The position numbers were made by a program, and so were the translations under genes. Below, one piece after another: positions 6,315 through 15,301 of a DNA stretch of 64,000 nucleotides. The notes below the pieces were generated by a model, which saw nothing but the letters and a program-made list of their open reading frames with translations, ran no database searches and had not been told where the DNA came from. This stretch comes from Aliidiomarina sp. (GTDB taxonomy: Bacteria; Pseudomonadota; Gammaproteobacteria; Enterobacterales; Alteromonadaceae): the NCBI RefSeq assembly GCF_022565475.1, contig NZ_JAIUMR010000003.1, positions 124,001-188,000 on the forward strand, given 5' to 3'. Each line of letters begins with the position of its first letter. Position 1 is the stretch's first letter.

Positions 6315-7505
6315 TTAACCCAACAGAGACAATACTGACTGTGGTACCTGATTCGCCTGGGCAAGTACAGAAGTACCAGCCTGTTGCAGAATCTGTGCAC
6401 GCGTCATGTTAGCAACTTCTACTGCGTAATCCGCATCTTCGATACGTGAACGCGCAGCTGATAAGTTAGTTGCATTGGTTTGCAAGTTAGTAATTGCAGA
6501 CTCAAAACGGTTTTGGATAGCACCTAAATCTGAGCGTAACACATCAACTTGTGATATTGCTGCATCCATCAGTGCAAGTGGGTTAGTGGTAGCCGCCGGT
6601 GTTACATCACTTGCTTCATAATCGTTTATGTTAAAGTTGAAAAATAACTCGGTTGCACCTGCCACGCTAGTATCAAAATTCGCCGGCACATAAACTTTAA
6701 AATTACCGCCACCCTCATCAACAAAGCCTTTCGATTCAAGTGTGGCAATGTCTTCACCTGTAACGGTAATGTTATCTTCAATGAAGAAGTTTCCATCTAA
6801 ATCCGCAACAACATTGATAGAGTTTACTGATACGGTGTTGGTTAACCCGAGTAATCCCTGCCAATCAGAACCACTTGGAGTATTGTTAACTGTGGCGTCA
6901 GTTAGGCTGGTGTTTCCAAATTTAGCACTTAAAGCATCGGCAATTGGCATGCCTTGTCCATTGCTATCGAATTGAGGGCCAATCATTGATAGTTTACTCA
7001 CACCTAAAGTGGCGGAGTTAATACGCTGCAAATCTACACTAATAACTTCACCATCATTGGCGCCAACTTGCATGTTAAGCGTGCGATTTTCAGATAGTAC
7101 TTTTACACCATTGAAATCAGTTTCCAACGAAATACGATCAATTTCACTGGTACGCTGATTTATCTCCGCTTGAATAGAGGCTAAATCAGCACTGGAATTG
7201 GTTCCGTTTAAAGATTGAACAGTTAACTCGCGAATGCGCTGAAGGTTGTCATTAACTTGATTTAACGCCCCTTCGGCCGTTTGCGTCAAAGAGATGCCAT
7301 CGTTGGCATTTCTTTGGGCTTGCATTAACCCTGTAATTTGCGAAGTCATGCGGTTCGCAATTGCCTGCCCAGCGGCATCGTCTTTTGCGCTATTAATGCG
7401 TAATCCAGACGACAGCCTTTCCATAGACGTGGCTAGCGAAGATTGCGATTTTTGCAAGTTTTGCTGGCCAATCATCGATGTGATGTTCGTGTTGATCACC
7501 GACAT
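6315..7505 (-). CDS. fliC: Flagellin (copy 1)
   Basis: A 396-aa flagellin, the filament subunit secreted through the flagellar export channel. The N-terminal D0/D1 part starts Met-Ser-Val-Ile-Asn-Thr-Asn-Ile and contains Leu-Ser-Ser-Gly-Leu-Arg-Ile-Asn-Ser-Ala-Lys-Asp-Asp-Ala-Ala-Gly; the C-terminal D0/D1 ends Val-Pro-Gln-Ser-Val-Leu-Ser-Leu-Leu-Gly. Residues of about 175-295 are the variable outer domain and differ from copy 2. The protein ends are nearly the same as copy 2, but DNA identity is very uneven: the last 230 coding bases are almost identical, while the start differs at many synonymous sites. A perfect sigma-28 promoter lies about 70 bp upstream. The symbol is generic; it may be called flaA or similar. 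Confidence 0.95.
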   Translation of the reverse strand: MSVINTNITSMIGQQNLQKSQSSLATSMERLSSGLRINSAKDDAAGQAIANRMTSQITGLMQAQRNANDGISLTQTAEGALNQVNDNLQRIRELTVQSLNGTNSSADLASIQAEINQRTSEIDRISLETDFNGVKVLSENRTLNMQVGANDGEVISVDLQRINSATLGVSKLSMIGPQFDSNGQGMPIADALSAKFGNTSLTDATVNNTPSGSDWQGLLGLTNTVSVNSINVVADLDGNFFIEDNITVTGEDIATLESKGFVDEGGGNFKVYVPANFDTSVAGATELFFNFNINDYEASDVTPAATTNPLALMDAAISQVDVLRSDLGAIQNRFESAITNLQTNATNLSAARSRIEDADYAVEVANMTRAQILQQAGTSVLAQANQVPQSVLSLLG

Positions 7506-7572
7506 AGTGTTGCCCTCAGTTAAGGTTAGCTAAGCGCAACTACTAAAATACATGCAACATAGCCATAAATAT

Positions 7573-7599
7573 TTATCGGCGATTTGCGATGAAACTTTA
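7573..7599 (-). promoter_or_regulatory. Sigma-28 promoter of flagellin 1
   Basis: On the minus strand TAAA, 15-nt spacer, GCCGATAA: a perfect match to the FliA consensus, ending 68 bp before the ATG. Confidence 0.92.
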
Positions 7600-7661
7600 G
7601 TGGAATATTATGAAAAGTAATCAATCTGAAGCCGATATTTTAAAGCCTGACCCAAAATAAC

Positions 7662-7683
7662 AAAGGCGCCAATTGGCGCCTTT
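7662..7683 (-). terminator. Terminator of flagellin gene 2
   Basis: Same 22-bp perfect palindrome as at 6271-6292, part of a 286-bp nearly identical tract shared by the two flagellin 3' ends. Confidence 0.85.
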
Positions 7684-7705
7684 GCTGTGTGTAGCTATTG
7701 GGGAA

Positions 7706-8890
7706 TTAACCCAACAGAGACAATACTGACTGTGGTACCTGATTCGCCTGAGCCAATACAGAAGTACCAGCCTGTTGCAGAATCTGTGCACGCGTCATGT
7801 TAGCAACTTCTACTGCGTAATCCGCATCTTCGATACGTGAACGCGCAGCTGATAAGTTAGTTGCATTAGTTTGCAAGTTAGTAATTGCAGATTCAAAACG
7901 GTTTTGGATAGCACCTAAATCTGAGCGTAACACATCAACATCGCTGAGCGCTTTGTCTAGAGCAGCTAATGGGTTTGCAGTTGCGCCGCCTAGGATATCA
8001 TTGTCATTTAAGTCTGCAGCAGCAACAGTAAATGCAGCAGTACCAGGAGTGGTTGTGGTGTCAGCAGTACTTGGGTCGAGCGCAATAAATACGTTTAAAG
8101 GAGTGCCTGCTTCTGCATCACGGAAACCAAACTCTTGCAATGCTTCAACGTTTGTAGCGTCGACAGTAACAACTGCCTGAGCAAAGAAGTTTCCATCTTC
8201 ATCAACTACTACTGTAGGAGCGGCAACATTACCAGCGCCAGCACCGATTCGAGTAGCTAAATCTGCAGAGATATCAGTAACTGTTGCAGCAGTAACTGCC
8301 GTTGTCTCACCATATACAGATTGGAAATCTGCAGCAACTGGCGCTGCAGCTGTACCAACTGGACCACTTACGTTGAATGAACCTAACCCTAGTGTTTCAG
8401 AGGTGATTTTTTGCAAGTTAATGCTGATAGATTCACCGTCGTTTGCACCCACTTGAATACGAAGATCTTGAGTATTCGCAAGAACTTTAACGCCGTTAAA
8501 GTCAGTTTCTTCAGAGATACGGTCGATTTCGTTCAAACGCTGTGAAATTTCCGCTTGAATTGATTTCAAATCTTCAGAAGAGTTAGTACCGTTCTGTGCT
8601 TGAACTGACAATTCACGGATACGCTGTAAGTTGTCGTTTACTTGGTTCAATGCACCTTCAGCAGTTTGCGCAACAGAAATACCGTCGTTGGCGTTACGCT
8701 GAGCTTGCATTAAGCCAGTGATTTGTGAAGTCATACGGTTAGCGATGGCTTGACCAGCTGCATCGTCTTTAGCACTGTTGATTCGCAGGCCTGAAGACAG
8801 ACGCTCCATAGAAGTTGCTAATGCTGATTGCGACTTCTGAAGGTTTTGCTGACCAATCATCGAAGTGATGTTTGTATTGATAACTGACAT
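7706..8890 (-). CDS. fliC: Flagellin (copy 2)
   Basis: A 394-aa flagellin with the same start and end as copy 1 but a different central region (about residues 175-295), rich in Ala, Thr and Val and with few basic residues. The conserved Ala-Asn-Arg-Met-Thr-Ser-Gln-Ile-Thr-Gly-Leu segment and the last 77 residues match copy 1. It has its own sigma-28 promoter (one mismatch) and its own terminator, so the two flagellins are separate transcription units and could be expressed at different levels. The ATG at 8890 follows a purine-rich ribosome site. Confidence 0.95.
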   Translation of the reverse strand: MSVINTNITSMIGQQNLQKSQSALATSMERLSSGLRINSAKDDAAGQAIANRMTSQITGLMQAQRNANDGISVAQTAEGALNQVNDNLQRIRELSVQAQNGTNSSEDLKSIQAEISQRLNEIDRISEETDFNGVKVLANTQDLRIQVGANDGESISINLQKITSETLGLGSFNVSGPVGTAAAPVAADFQSVYGETTAVTAATVTDISADLATRIGAGAGNVAAPTVVVDEDGNFFAQAVVTVDATNVEALQEFGFRDAEAGTPLNVFIALDPSTADTTTTPGTAAFTVAAADLNDNDILGGATANPLAALDKALSDVDVLRSDLGAIQNRFESAITNLQTNATNLSAARSRIEDADYAVEVANMTRAQILQQAGTSVLAQANQVPQSVLSLLG

Positions 8891-8948
8891 AGTCTTATTC
8901 CTTCTGTTTTCATAAATGGCCGGCGTATTGGCCTGCCGTCAACCCTAG

Positions 8949-8975
8949 TTATCGGAACCGCTGTAGAAAACTTTA
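8949..8975 (-). promoter_or_regulatory. Sigma-28 promoter of flagellin 2
   Basis: On the minus strand TAAA, 15-nt spacer, TCCGATAA (one mismatch in the -10), ending about 59 bp before the ATG. Confidence 0.88.
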
Positions 8976-9278
8976 GTGCTGCTTTAAAAAAATTTTACAA
9001 ATGGTGTTGATGAGTTTTGCTCATGCGTCGGTTTCGCGTTAGCTTTCGGCATTGCGGTGTCTTAAAAGTTTGGTGGTGGTTTGCTCGGCGTCCTTCAGGT
9101 TTTATGCGCAAGGCCGATATAGCGAGTAAGATTGCCGACATTGGGGAGCGGTCAGGCTGATGACTTGAAATAGCCAACTATTTCCCCTTTGTTTCTGCTT
9201 TTGTTTTTTTCCGAGTGAGGCAAAATAGACTAAAGATGGATCTGGTTTGCACGATTTGAATGACCGATAGGAACTAAG

Positions 9279-11264
9279 GTGCAGGAAGAAGAATATTCCC
9301 CCGTTTCGAGTAAGCTTGAAGTTGCAGCATTACTTGAAACTATGACGCAGCCTGGTGCTGCCTCGCTTCAGCTGACAACGGCTGAGGCGAAGCCGTTCCC
9401 GATTATCCTGCTTGACCTCGAAGAAGATGAGTTTGTTGAATTTGATCTGACAGCAATTCGTGAACTGGCACCCAAACTTCGCCGCGGCGTGAAGTTTATT
9501 CTATTGGGTCAAAGCCATGCGGGACTCATTCGTTCGACCCCGATGCAAATGGAAACCTTTACCGACAAAGACGGACGTTTGTTGGCACGCTCGAAATGGC
9601 CGGAAGGTCTTGATTTAAAGCAACGCCGGGCGGCGTTTCGTGCCACGCTGCGCATCGGTATGGATGTGGGTGTGCGATTGCGAGCGGAAGAGCCGAATCG
9701 GGAGCGTGTAAAGTCAACGTCGCCGGAAGCAATCGCTGCGAAGAAGCCGCCTGTGGAACGTCCTTCCGTCGATAACCCGAAAAAGCTCGAAGAAATAAAA
9801 ACGCTGAAACGTGAAGAAAGTGACAAAGTCGCTGAAAAAGACATGTTGGTGGATTCATCGGCGGAACCGAAAACAAAATCCACAGACCCATATGTCGAAA
9901 AAATCACCCAAGAAGCAGAAAGTAAAAAGGCAAAAGGTGATCAGGCCGAGGGTAAAGCTGCAGACGCTGAGCAAGAGCCGGAAAAAGAGCCCGAGAAAAA
10001 ATATTTCGAGCTGATGGGAGATTTAAAAGACTTATCGGCCACTGGTGCATTGGTCGAGTTCTTTGCTCAGGACGGTGCGTCGAAAGTGATTACGCAAATG
10101 CGCACCGAGCTGGAAATTTGCTTTCCGAATGGCACTGTATTTCCGATCATTGGCGATGTCCGCCACGTGAAAACCGACTCCGATCGACAAGTTTTAGGCG
10201 TCGGTTTCGAGTTTACCCAAATTACCAAGGACCAAGAGAAACAGATTTGGGAATTCGTTCGCGAAATCGAACGCGAAGCGTCACGTACCGCTGGCGAAGG
10301 CAACGATCGGACGCCATCTGCTCTCTTTGAAGTTAAGCCAGAGGCAGTAAAGTTCCTCGGTCGTCGCCAAGGGCAAAAATATGCGACACCGATGGCGCGG
10401 CGGCTGGCGCGCATCGCTGGTTATCTCGACAGTCAGATGGTGGCCTTGAATCAGGGCCAGATGATTAACTCGACGCAACTGTCTGCGCACGCGGACCGGT
10501 TGTTGGACATTCTCGAAGATGACCGCGAAGAGGCACTGTTTGCGCTTCGTTGCATTCACCGTGAGTCGCCGTGGGTCGTGCATGGTTTGAGCGTGGCTAT
10601 GAAGTTGGTCGACCTCACCCAAAGCCGTGGCCGCATGCCGCGTGATGTCATTAAAGGTATTGCTGCCTGTGCGATGGTGCATGATCTCGGTAAAGGCATG
10701 CTGCCGAGTTCCTTGTGGCGAGCGAGTACGCTGACGCGAGACTCCTACATGCGCATGCAGTCGCATGTAGAACTCGTGCTATCGCGCATGGGAACATGCA
10801 AATGGTTAGCGCCCATTCTCGTGAAAAATGTAGTTGAACAAATTAACGAACGGTTAGATGGCTCCGGATACCCGCATAATCTTGAAGCAAATGCGTTAGG
10901 TCAGCTGCCGCGGATGGCCGCGGTAGTGGATGTGATTGATGCGATGAGTCGTCCGCGGGCTGACCGAGAAGGTATGACCGCGGAGGACACCTACCGGCAT
11001 TTATTGGATAACCGCACGCAATTTGACGAGCTTTGGATTGAAGCATACGTCCGTCATTTTGGTGTCATTCCTGTCGGTTCGTTGATCCGCTACGAGTCGG
11101 GACAATTGGCCTGGGTGACCCGGCTGGATGAAAAGCGTCATATTCATACTGTTATTCTAACCTCTGATACCAAACCACCGCAGGATAATCTTGGCGATAC
11201 GGTTACCGGTGCTGCTTTGGAAAAACTCGGTGTAATTAAGTCTGTGCTCGGCATCGACTATTAA
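9279..11264 (+). CDS. PilZ-domain protein fused to a degenerate HD-GYP domain
   Basis: A 661-aa cytoplasmic protein. Residues 1-130 resemble the N-terminal part of YcgR-like proteins; 135-245 are a Lys/Glu-rich linker; about 245-345 look like a PilZ c-di-GMP-binding domain, with Asp-Leu-Ser-Ala-Thr-Gly matching (D/N)xSxxG but without a clear RxxxR. Residues about 440-620 resemble an HD-GYP phosphodiesterase: His468-Asp469-Leu-Gly-Lys and Asp527-Gly-Ser-Gly-Tyr-Pro are present, but the usual HHE before DGxGYP reads Ile-Asn-Glu, so two metal-ligand histidines are missing. It is probably a c-di-GMP effector of motility, located between flagellin and fliD; catalytic activity is doubtful. GTG start with AGGA upstream. 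Confidence 0.75.
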   Translation: MQEEEYSPVSSKLEVAALLETMTQPGAASLQLTTAEAKPFPIILLDLEEDEFVEFDLTAIRELAPKLRRGVKFILLGQSHAGLIRSTPMQMETFTDKDGRLLARSKWPEGLDLKQRRAAFRATLRIGMDVGVRLRAEEPNRERVKSTSPEAIAAKKPPVERPSVDNPKKLEEIKTLKREESDKVAEKDMLVDSSAEPKTKSTDPYVEKITQEAESKKAKGDQAEGKAADAEQEPEKEPEKKYFELMGDLKDLSATGALVEFFAQDGASKVITQMRTELEICFPNGTVFPIIGDVRHVKTDSDRQVLGVGFEFTQITKDQEKQIWEFVREIEREASRTAGEGNDRTPSALFEVKPEAVKFLGRRQGQKYATPMARRLARIAGYLDSQMVALNQGQMINSTQLSAHADRLLDILEDDREEALFALRCIHRESPWVVHGLSVAMKLVDLTQSRGRMPRDVIKGIAACAMVHDLGKGMLPSSLWRASTLTRDSYMRMQSHVELVLSRMGTCKWLAPILVKNVVEQINERLDGSGYPHNLEANALGQLPRMAAVVDVIDAMSRPRADREGMTAEDTYRHLLDNRTQFDELWIEAYVRHFGVIPVGSLIRYESGQLAWVTRLDEKRHIHTVILTSDTKPPQDNLGDTVTGAALEKLGVIKSVLGIDY

Positions 11265-11268
11265 TCTT

Positions 11269-11295
11269 TAAAGAATTCCTAAACCCTGCCGATAA
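11269..11295 (+). promoter_or_regulatory. Sigma-28 promoter of the fliD operon
   Basis: TAAA at 11269, 15-nt spacer, GCCGATAA at 11288: perfect FliA consensus, starting 4 bp after the preceding stop codon and leaving a leader of about 120 nt before fliD. Confidence 0.92.
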
Positions 11296-11420
11296 CTCAA
11301 ATAAGCCCACTTTTTGGGCGCTTTTCCATCATTTATATTGACGAAAAGCTGACAAACTTAGCAAGATGACTTAAAAGAGTAAGGTGTTTCTTTTTCGTCA
11401 GACGATTAAAAGGGTTAATC

Positions 11421-12776
11421 ATGGCTTCTATTTCTGCATTAGGTATTGGATCCGGTATGGATCTGAACGGACTTCTCGATCAGCTGAAAGCAGCTGAGCG
11501 TCAGAAGTTGCAGCCGTTGACTATCCAAAAACAAACCAACCAAGCAAAAATTTCTGCTTACGGCCGTGTTGAAGGGGCGCTGAATCAGTTTAAAGACGCC
11601 ATGGCCAAGCTGAATGAGCCAGCAGCTTTTCAGGGTGTGACCAGCACGGTTTCCGGCGAGAGTGTCAAAGCAGCAGCAGGTTCGACCGCTGCGGTGGGAA
11701 CGTACAATATAGCGGTCACTTCACTGGCCAGAAATTACAGTATTGCCAGTATGGGGGTGGAAGATAAATCCACTCAGCTGGGTAGTGGAAGCATCAACTT
11801 TAGCTTTGGTAATGGTGATTCTCTGGATATTACCATCGAGCCTGGCAAGAGCTCACTTGAGCAGATTCGCGACGCAATTAATAAAGCTGAGGGCGGTGTG
11901 CAGGCGTCGATTGTTAATGACGGTAGCGGTAATCCACATCGTTTAGTCTTTGCCTCGACCACGACAGGTACCGACGCTGCAATTGCGGATATTACCTATA
12001 GTGGCGATTTAGCCGCAGAGTTAAGCACGGATACAACAACCGAGGTCACTGCGAAGAATGCGGTATTAACGGTGAACGGTATCAGTATTCAAAGTCAGAC
12101 AAATCGTGTCGAAGGCGCGATTCAAGGGGTGACTTTAGACATCGCTGAAGAAGGAAATGCTTCAGTTGTGGTCGCTCGTGATACTGCTGCAACTGAAAAA
12201 GCCGTAAACGACTTCGTGAAAGCGTACAACAACTTACAGACCGTCATGACCGATCTCACCAAATTTAATGGTGCGGAAGCGAATAATGGTCAACTTCTTG
12301 GCGACAGCGCCTTGAGAACTGTGCAATCACGTGTTCGCAGTGTCGTGACGGGTGGTGTTGAAGACGGCGCGATGCGCACTTTGCGTGACCTGGGCATTGA
12401 GTTTGAGCTGAATGGCCGCTTGAAAGTGAATGACGAAGAATTAAGCAGCGCGGTGCAAAATAATATTGGCGCCTTACAACAATTCTTTGCCGGTAGCGAA
12501 GGTAGCCAAGGGTTTAGTGCGCGTGTCGAAAGCACGGTTTCCTTGTTATTGAATGATTCTGGGCCAATTAAAAACTCAATCACCGGGTTGCAGGATAGCC
12601 AAAAACGGATTGACGAGCGTTTCGAACGGATGGAAATCAGCATCGATCGCACCATTGAGCGTTATCGCAGTCAGTTCTCGCAATTAGACAGCATGGTTGC
12701 GCAAATGAATTCAACCAGTTCTTATCTGATGCAGCAGTTTGACATTATGAATGCTCAGTTAGGTCGGAAAAAGTAA
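11421..12776 (+). CDS. fliD: Flagellar hook-associated protein 2 (filament cap) FliD
   Basis: A 451-aa filament cap protein. It starts Met-Ala-Ser-Ile-Ser-Ala-Leu-Gly-Ile-Gly-Ser-Gly-Met-Asp-Leu-Asn-Gly-Leu, the standard FliD N-terminus. Internal segments (Val-Lys-Ala-Ala-Ala-Gly-Ser-Thr-Ala, a flagellin-IN-like part near residues 210-240) and a long C-terminal coiled coil ending Tyr-Leu-Met-Gln-Gln-Phe-Asp-Ile-Met-Asn fit FliD. Length is usual. First gene of fliD-fliS-fliT-fliK-like-fhlB, driven by the sigma-28 promoter at 11269. Confidence 0.95.
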   Translation: MASISALGIGSGMDLNGLLDQLKAAERQKLQPLTIQKQTNQAKISAYGRVEGALNQFKDAMAKLNEPAAFQGVTSTVSGESVKAAAGSTAAVGTYNIAVTSLARNYSIASMGVEDKSTQLGSGSINFSFGNGDSLDITIEPGKSSLEQIRDAINKAEGGVQASIVNDGSGNPHRLVFASTTTGTDAAIADITYSGDLAAELSTDTTTEVTAKNAVLTVNGISIQSQTNRVEGAIQGVTLDIAEEGNASVVVARDTAATEKAVNDFVKAYNNLQTVMTDLTKFNGAEANNGQLLGDSALRTVQSRVRSVVTGGVEDGAMRTLRDLGIEFELNGRLKVNDEELSSAVQNNIGALQQFFAGSEGSQGFSARVESTVSLLLNDSGPIKNSITGLQDSQKRIDERFERMEISIDRTIERYRSQFSQLDSMVAQMNSTSSYLMQQFDIMNAQLGRKK

Positions 12777-12793
12777 CGAGTAGGAGATAGGTT

Positions 12794-13201
12794 ATGTATG
12801 CAATGCGTGGTGCAGCGGCTTATGGTCGCGTTAGTGTTGAAAGTAATGTGCTTTCTGCCAGCCCTCATCAACTGATCTCGATGCTTTTCGACGGTGCGCA
12901 AAGTGCGATTAAAGCCGCTCGTTTGCACATGGAAAATGGCAATATTGCTGAAAAAGGCAAGGCCATTACCAAAGCAATTGATATTGTAAATAGTGGCTTG
13001 CTCGTTGCCTTGGATAAAGACAATGGCGGTGAGTTAGCCGAGCGACTTGAAGCCTTGTACAACTATATTAGTGGGCTGTTGTTGCGGGCTAATTTAAACA
13101 ACAGCACGGGTGCTTTAGACGAAGCGGCACAACTATTAAATGAGATTGGATCAGCATGGAAAGAAATTGGTCAGCAAGCCGCTACCGCTCAAGGAGCGTG
13201 A
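12794..13201 (+). CDS. fliS: Flagellin export chaperone FliS
   Basis: A 135-aa helical chaperone that binds the C-terminus of flagellin before export. The typical start (Met-Arg-Gly-Ala-Ala-Ala-Tyr-Gly, Val-Ser-Val-Glu) is followed by Ser-Pro-His-Gln-Leu-Ile-Ser-Met-Leu-Phe-Asp-Gly-Ala, the hallmark of FliS, and the C-terminal Leu-Leu-Asn-Glu-Ile-Gly-Ser-Ala-Trp-Lys-Glu-Ile. It lies 17 bp after fliD with a GGAG ribosome site. Confidence 0.95.
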   Translation: MYAMRGAAAYGRVSVESNVLSASPHQLISMLFDGAQSAIKAARLHMENGNIAEKGKAITKAIDIVNSGLLVALDKDNGGELAERLEALYNYISGLLLRANLNNSTGALDEAAQLLNEIGSAWKEIGQQAATAQGA

Positions 13202-13203
13202 GC

Positions 13204-13560
13204 ATGGGTGCGAGAGCGTACTTAAAACCAGTAATGGACGGAGGCGACGTGATTCAGTCTTATCAACGCTTGCTCGAGTTTTCTAATACTATGCTTGTGC
13301 ATGCGCGCAACGACGACTGGGCCGCACTGATCGAAAGTGAGGTGGTCTACGTTTCTGAAGTCGAGAAGCTTCAAAATTACGAAGTCGACGCGATGTTGAG
13401 CGAAGCTCAGCAAGAGGCGAAGCTTGAGTTGTTGCGGAAATTGCTTGAGCAAGATAAAGAAATTCGTGAACGCTTATTGGCACGTCGTCAAGAACTGGAA
13501 AAATTAATCTCGTCAGCTTCGAAAAAGAAACAGGTTGAGGACGCTTACTTGTCTCAATAA
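13204..13560 (+). CDS. fliT: FliT-type flagellar chaperone
   Basis: A 118-aa helical protein in the usual position after fliS. FliT binds FliD and, in enteric bacteria, also FlhDC. The segment Ile-Gln-Ser-Tyr-Gln-Arg-Leu-Leu-Glu-Phe-Ser-Asn-Thr-Met-Leu, an Asp-Asp-Trp-Ala-Ala-Leu motif and a charged helix rich in Glu/Lys match the family. The ATG at 13204 follows AAGGAG with 7-nt spacing; a GTG at 13249 (103 aa) preceded by GGAGG would place the conserved Ile-Gln-x-Tyr at the very N-terminus and is a real alternative. Confidence 0.8.
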   Translation: MGARAYLKPVMDGGDVIQSYQRLLEFSNTMLVHARNDDWAALIESEVVYVSEVEKLQNYEVDAMLSEAQQEAKLELLRKLLEQDKEIRERLLARRQELEKLISSASKKKQVEDAYLSQ

Positions 13561-13588
13561 GTTGTAAAGCCGTGCGAAGGGGGTTGTT

Positions 13589-14635
13589 ATGAGTGGCATT
13601 ACGCCTTTACTTGATACCCTCTTGCATCAGGTTTTGGGTCCGAAAGGCAATGTTTCGGAACAAAAACTGAATCAACCTGTGCGCAACGTTGATCCCGGAG
13701 AAGGCCCTCGGGCTCTGCAAAGTGACTCGCGGACTGACTCCCGCGCAAACTCTCAACCCCATGCGATCCAACAGAAAAGCCAGTCTGCAGACACCCGTCT
13801 GCGCGGTCAAGTTGCCCAGCACATCCCGGCTGATTCACCTGCGAATACCTCTACGAAGCTACACTTAACCAAAACCGGTCGAACCATCGCCGAGATCATT
13901 GGCCAGTATCCGTCGCTAGCGAAGGCGGTCGTGGCTAAAGTGCCACTTATAGCGACGACGGAATCACCGACATCGACACTGGTAGCATCACGATTGCAAC
14001 AATCCATTCGCCACAGTGGCCTGTTTTATGAACATGCTTTGAAGCAGTGGTATCGCGGCCATTTAGAGCGTCCGCAGTTAGCCTTACATCCGCAGTTTTT
14101 GGCGAAGTCGGCACTTTCGAGTCGCGACTTAGCTGAAGTTAAGTTAATCCCAGAGAGTTTGCAGCCCACCGTTCGTCAGCAACTGGAAATGTTAGCGCAG
14201 CCAACATTGCGCTGGGAGGGGGACTTATGGACAGGTTTATTCATGTCACTGACACTCACTTTTTTGCGCCATCGTGAAGAAGAAAATAAGGAGCAAGGTA
14301 AACCGTCGATCCGTCACTGTACTTGGCAGACCGATATGATTTTAGAGGTGACTAACCTTGGCCCGCTGCGCCTTAAGTTTACCTTGTATAATAATCGCCT
14401 CGACCTGCAATTTTTTGCCGTTGAGGCGATTATTGATCGGCTCGAAGCTAGGGAAGACAAATTACGCGCTCGTTTGCAAACGTTAGGTCTAGATGAAGTG
14501 CAAATCCGCACTGAGTACGAAGATGTTGAGGTCGTGCGCCAATCCAACAACACGTCGCTCATGGATGACCGTCACGAAATGTTCACAGATGTCGGGCAAG
14601 ATGAACCCCATGTGAGTGAGGTGGCCGATGAGTGA
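13589..14635 (+). CDS. fliK: FliK-like protein with flagellar hook-length control C-terminal domain
   Basis: A 348-aa protein. Residues 1-100 are low-complexity, rich in Ser, Gln and Arg. The C-terminal part (about 240-310) has Leu-Gly-Pro-Leu-Arg-Leu-Lys-Phe-Thr-Leu-Tyr-Asn-Asn-Arg-Leu-Asp, then a long helix and Leu-Gly-Leu-Asp-Glu-Val-Gln-Ile, the pattern of the Flg_hook domain that binds the FlhB switch. FliK measures hook length and switches export specificity. The next gene, overlapping by 8 bp, encodes a free FlhB C-terminal-domain homologue, and this FliK-like/FhlB pairing is common after fliST. A separate FliK may exist elsewhere, so the assignment is to the family rather than to the main ruler. 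Confidence 0.7.
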   Translation: MSGITPLLDTLLHQVLGPKGNVSEQKLNQPVRNVDPGEGPRALQSDSRTDSRANSQPHAIQQKSQSADTRLRGQVAQHIPADSPANTSTKLHLTKTGRTIAEIIGQYPSLAKAVVAKVPLIATTESPTSTLVASRLQQSIRHSGLFYEHALKQWYRGHLERPQLALHPQFLAKSALSSRDLAEVKLIPESLQPTVRQQLEMLAQPTLRWEGDLWTGLFMSLTLTFLRHREEENKEQGKPSIRHCTWQTDMILEVTNLGPLRLKFTLYNNRLDLQFFAVEAIIDRLEAREDKLRARLQTLGLDEVQIRTEYEDVEVVRQSNNTSLMDDRHEMFTDVGQDEPHVSEVADE

Positions 14636-14903
14636 TTCACCCAGACGCCGCAGTGCGGTAGCACTTCGATATGATGCCATGGACAAACGCAGCAAAATAC
14701 TTGCCCAAGGTTATGGTGAACTCGCTGAACGTATCGCAGCGGAAGCAGAAAAGCATGGGATCTATTGTCATGCAGCGCCGGAACTCGTGGCCTTGTTAAT
14801 GGAACTGAATCCCGATGAATTCCTGCCGGATTCATTGACCCAGATCATCGCAGAGCTAATGATCTGGCTTTATGATGTCGCCGAAAATTCGACTGAGCGA
14901 TGA
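14628..14903 (+). CDS. fhlB: FhlB-type export switch protein (FlhB C-terminal domain homologue)
   Basis: A 91-aa protein matching only the cytoplasmic autocleavage domain of FlhB: Ala-Val-Ala-Leu-Arg-Tyr-Asp-Ala follows the position where FlhB has Asn-Pro-Thr-His, then Ile-Ala-Ala-Glu-Ala-Glu-Lys-His-Gly-Ile and Pro-Glu-Leu-Val-Ala-Leu-Leu. There are no membrane helices and no NPTH cleavage motif, as usual for FhlB/FlhX. It can partly substitute for the FlhB C-terminus in some bacteria. The start ATG at 14628 overlaps the previous gene (ATGAGTGA). Confidence 0.85.
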   Translation: MSDSPRRRSAVALRYDAMDKRSKILAQGYGELAERIAAEAEKHGIYCHAAPELVALLMELNPDEFLPDSLTQIIAELMIWLYDVAENSTER

Positions 14904-15301
14904 AGCGCTGATTTTTGTATACAAGTTGTTAATCGAATACAAAATTAGCACTAGACAAGTGCTAGAATTCCTATCATGATGACTAAAAATAACAATAAAA
15001 ATCGCTTTCTGTTTATTTATTAACCGAGCGTAGGTCAACTATTGTTCGTTGCTCTTCAGCAAGTTAACGATCGATCAATGATCTTTTGCGTGACATGGGT
15101 TTTTAAACTCGGTAGAGTACTTTTAAATCAGAAAGTAAAGTTATGGTAAAGATTACAAAAAATCATTACGGTAGCTTTGGGTTGTTCATGAAGAAAGTCA
15201 CAGCTCTTTTTGTAATTATTTATAATAAGAAAAACAAAAACTTACTTTAAACGGGCTACGATTGCGCTGTACTCCGCCCGGAGTGTAGAGGAGATAGGGT
15301 T
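14904..15301 (+). promoter_or_regulatory. Upstream regulatory region of flhDC
   Basis: About 400 bp, strongly AT-rich, without a gene. TATAAT at 15221-15226 is a good -10 but no matching -35 is evident; a TCACA at 15198 could be half a CRP site. I see no sigma-28 or sigma-54 element. A long upstream region is expected for a master operon. Confidence 0.5.

Noticed and set aside
9231-9270. Sigma-28 promoter for the PilZ/HD-GYP gene (TAAA at 9231, ACCGATAG at 9263)
   Set aside because: The distance between the two boxes is far from 15 bp, and with 15 bp the -10 matches at only four of eight positions.
15187-15202. CRP site before flhDC
   Set aside because: Only the TCACA half is good; the other half matches three of five.
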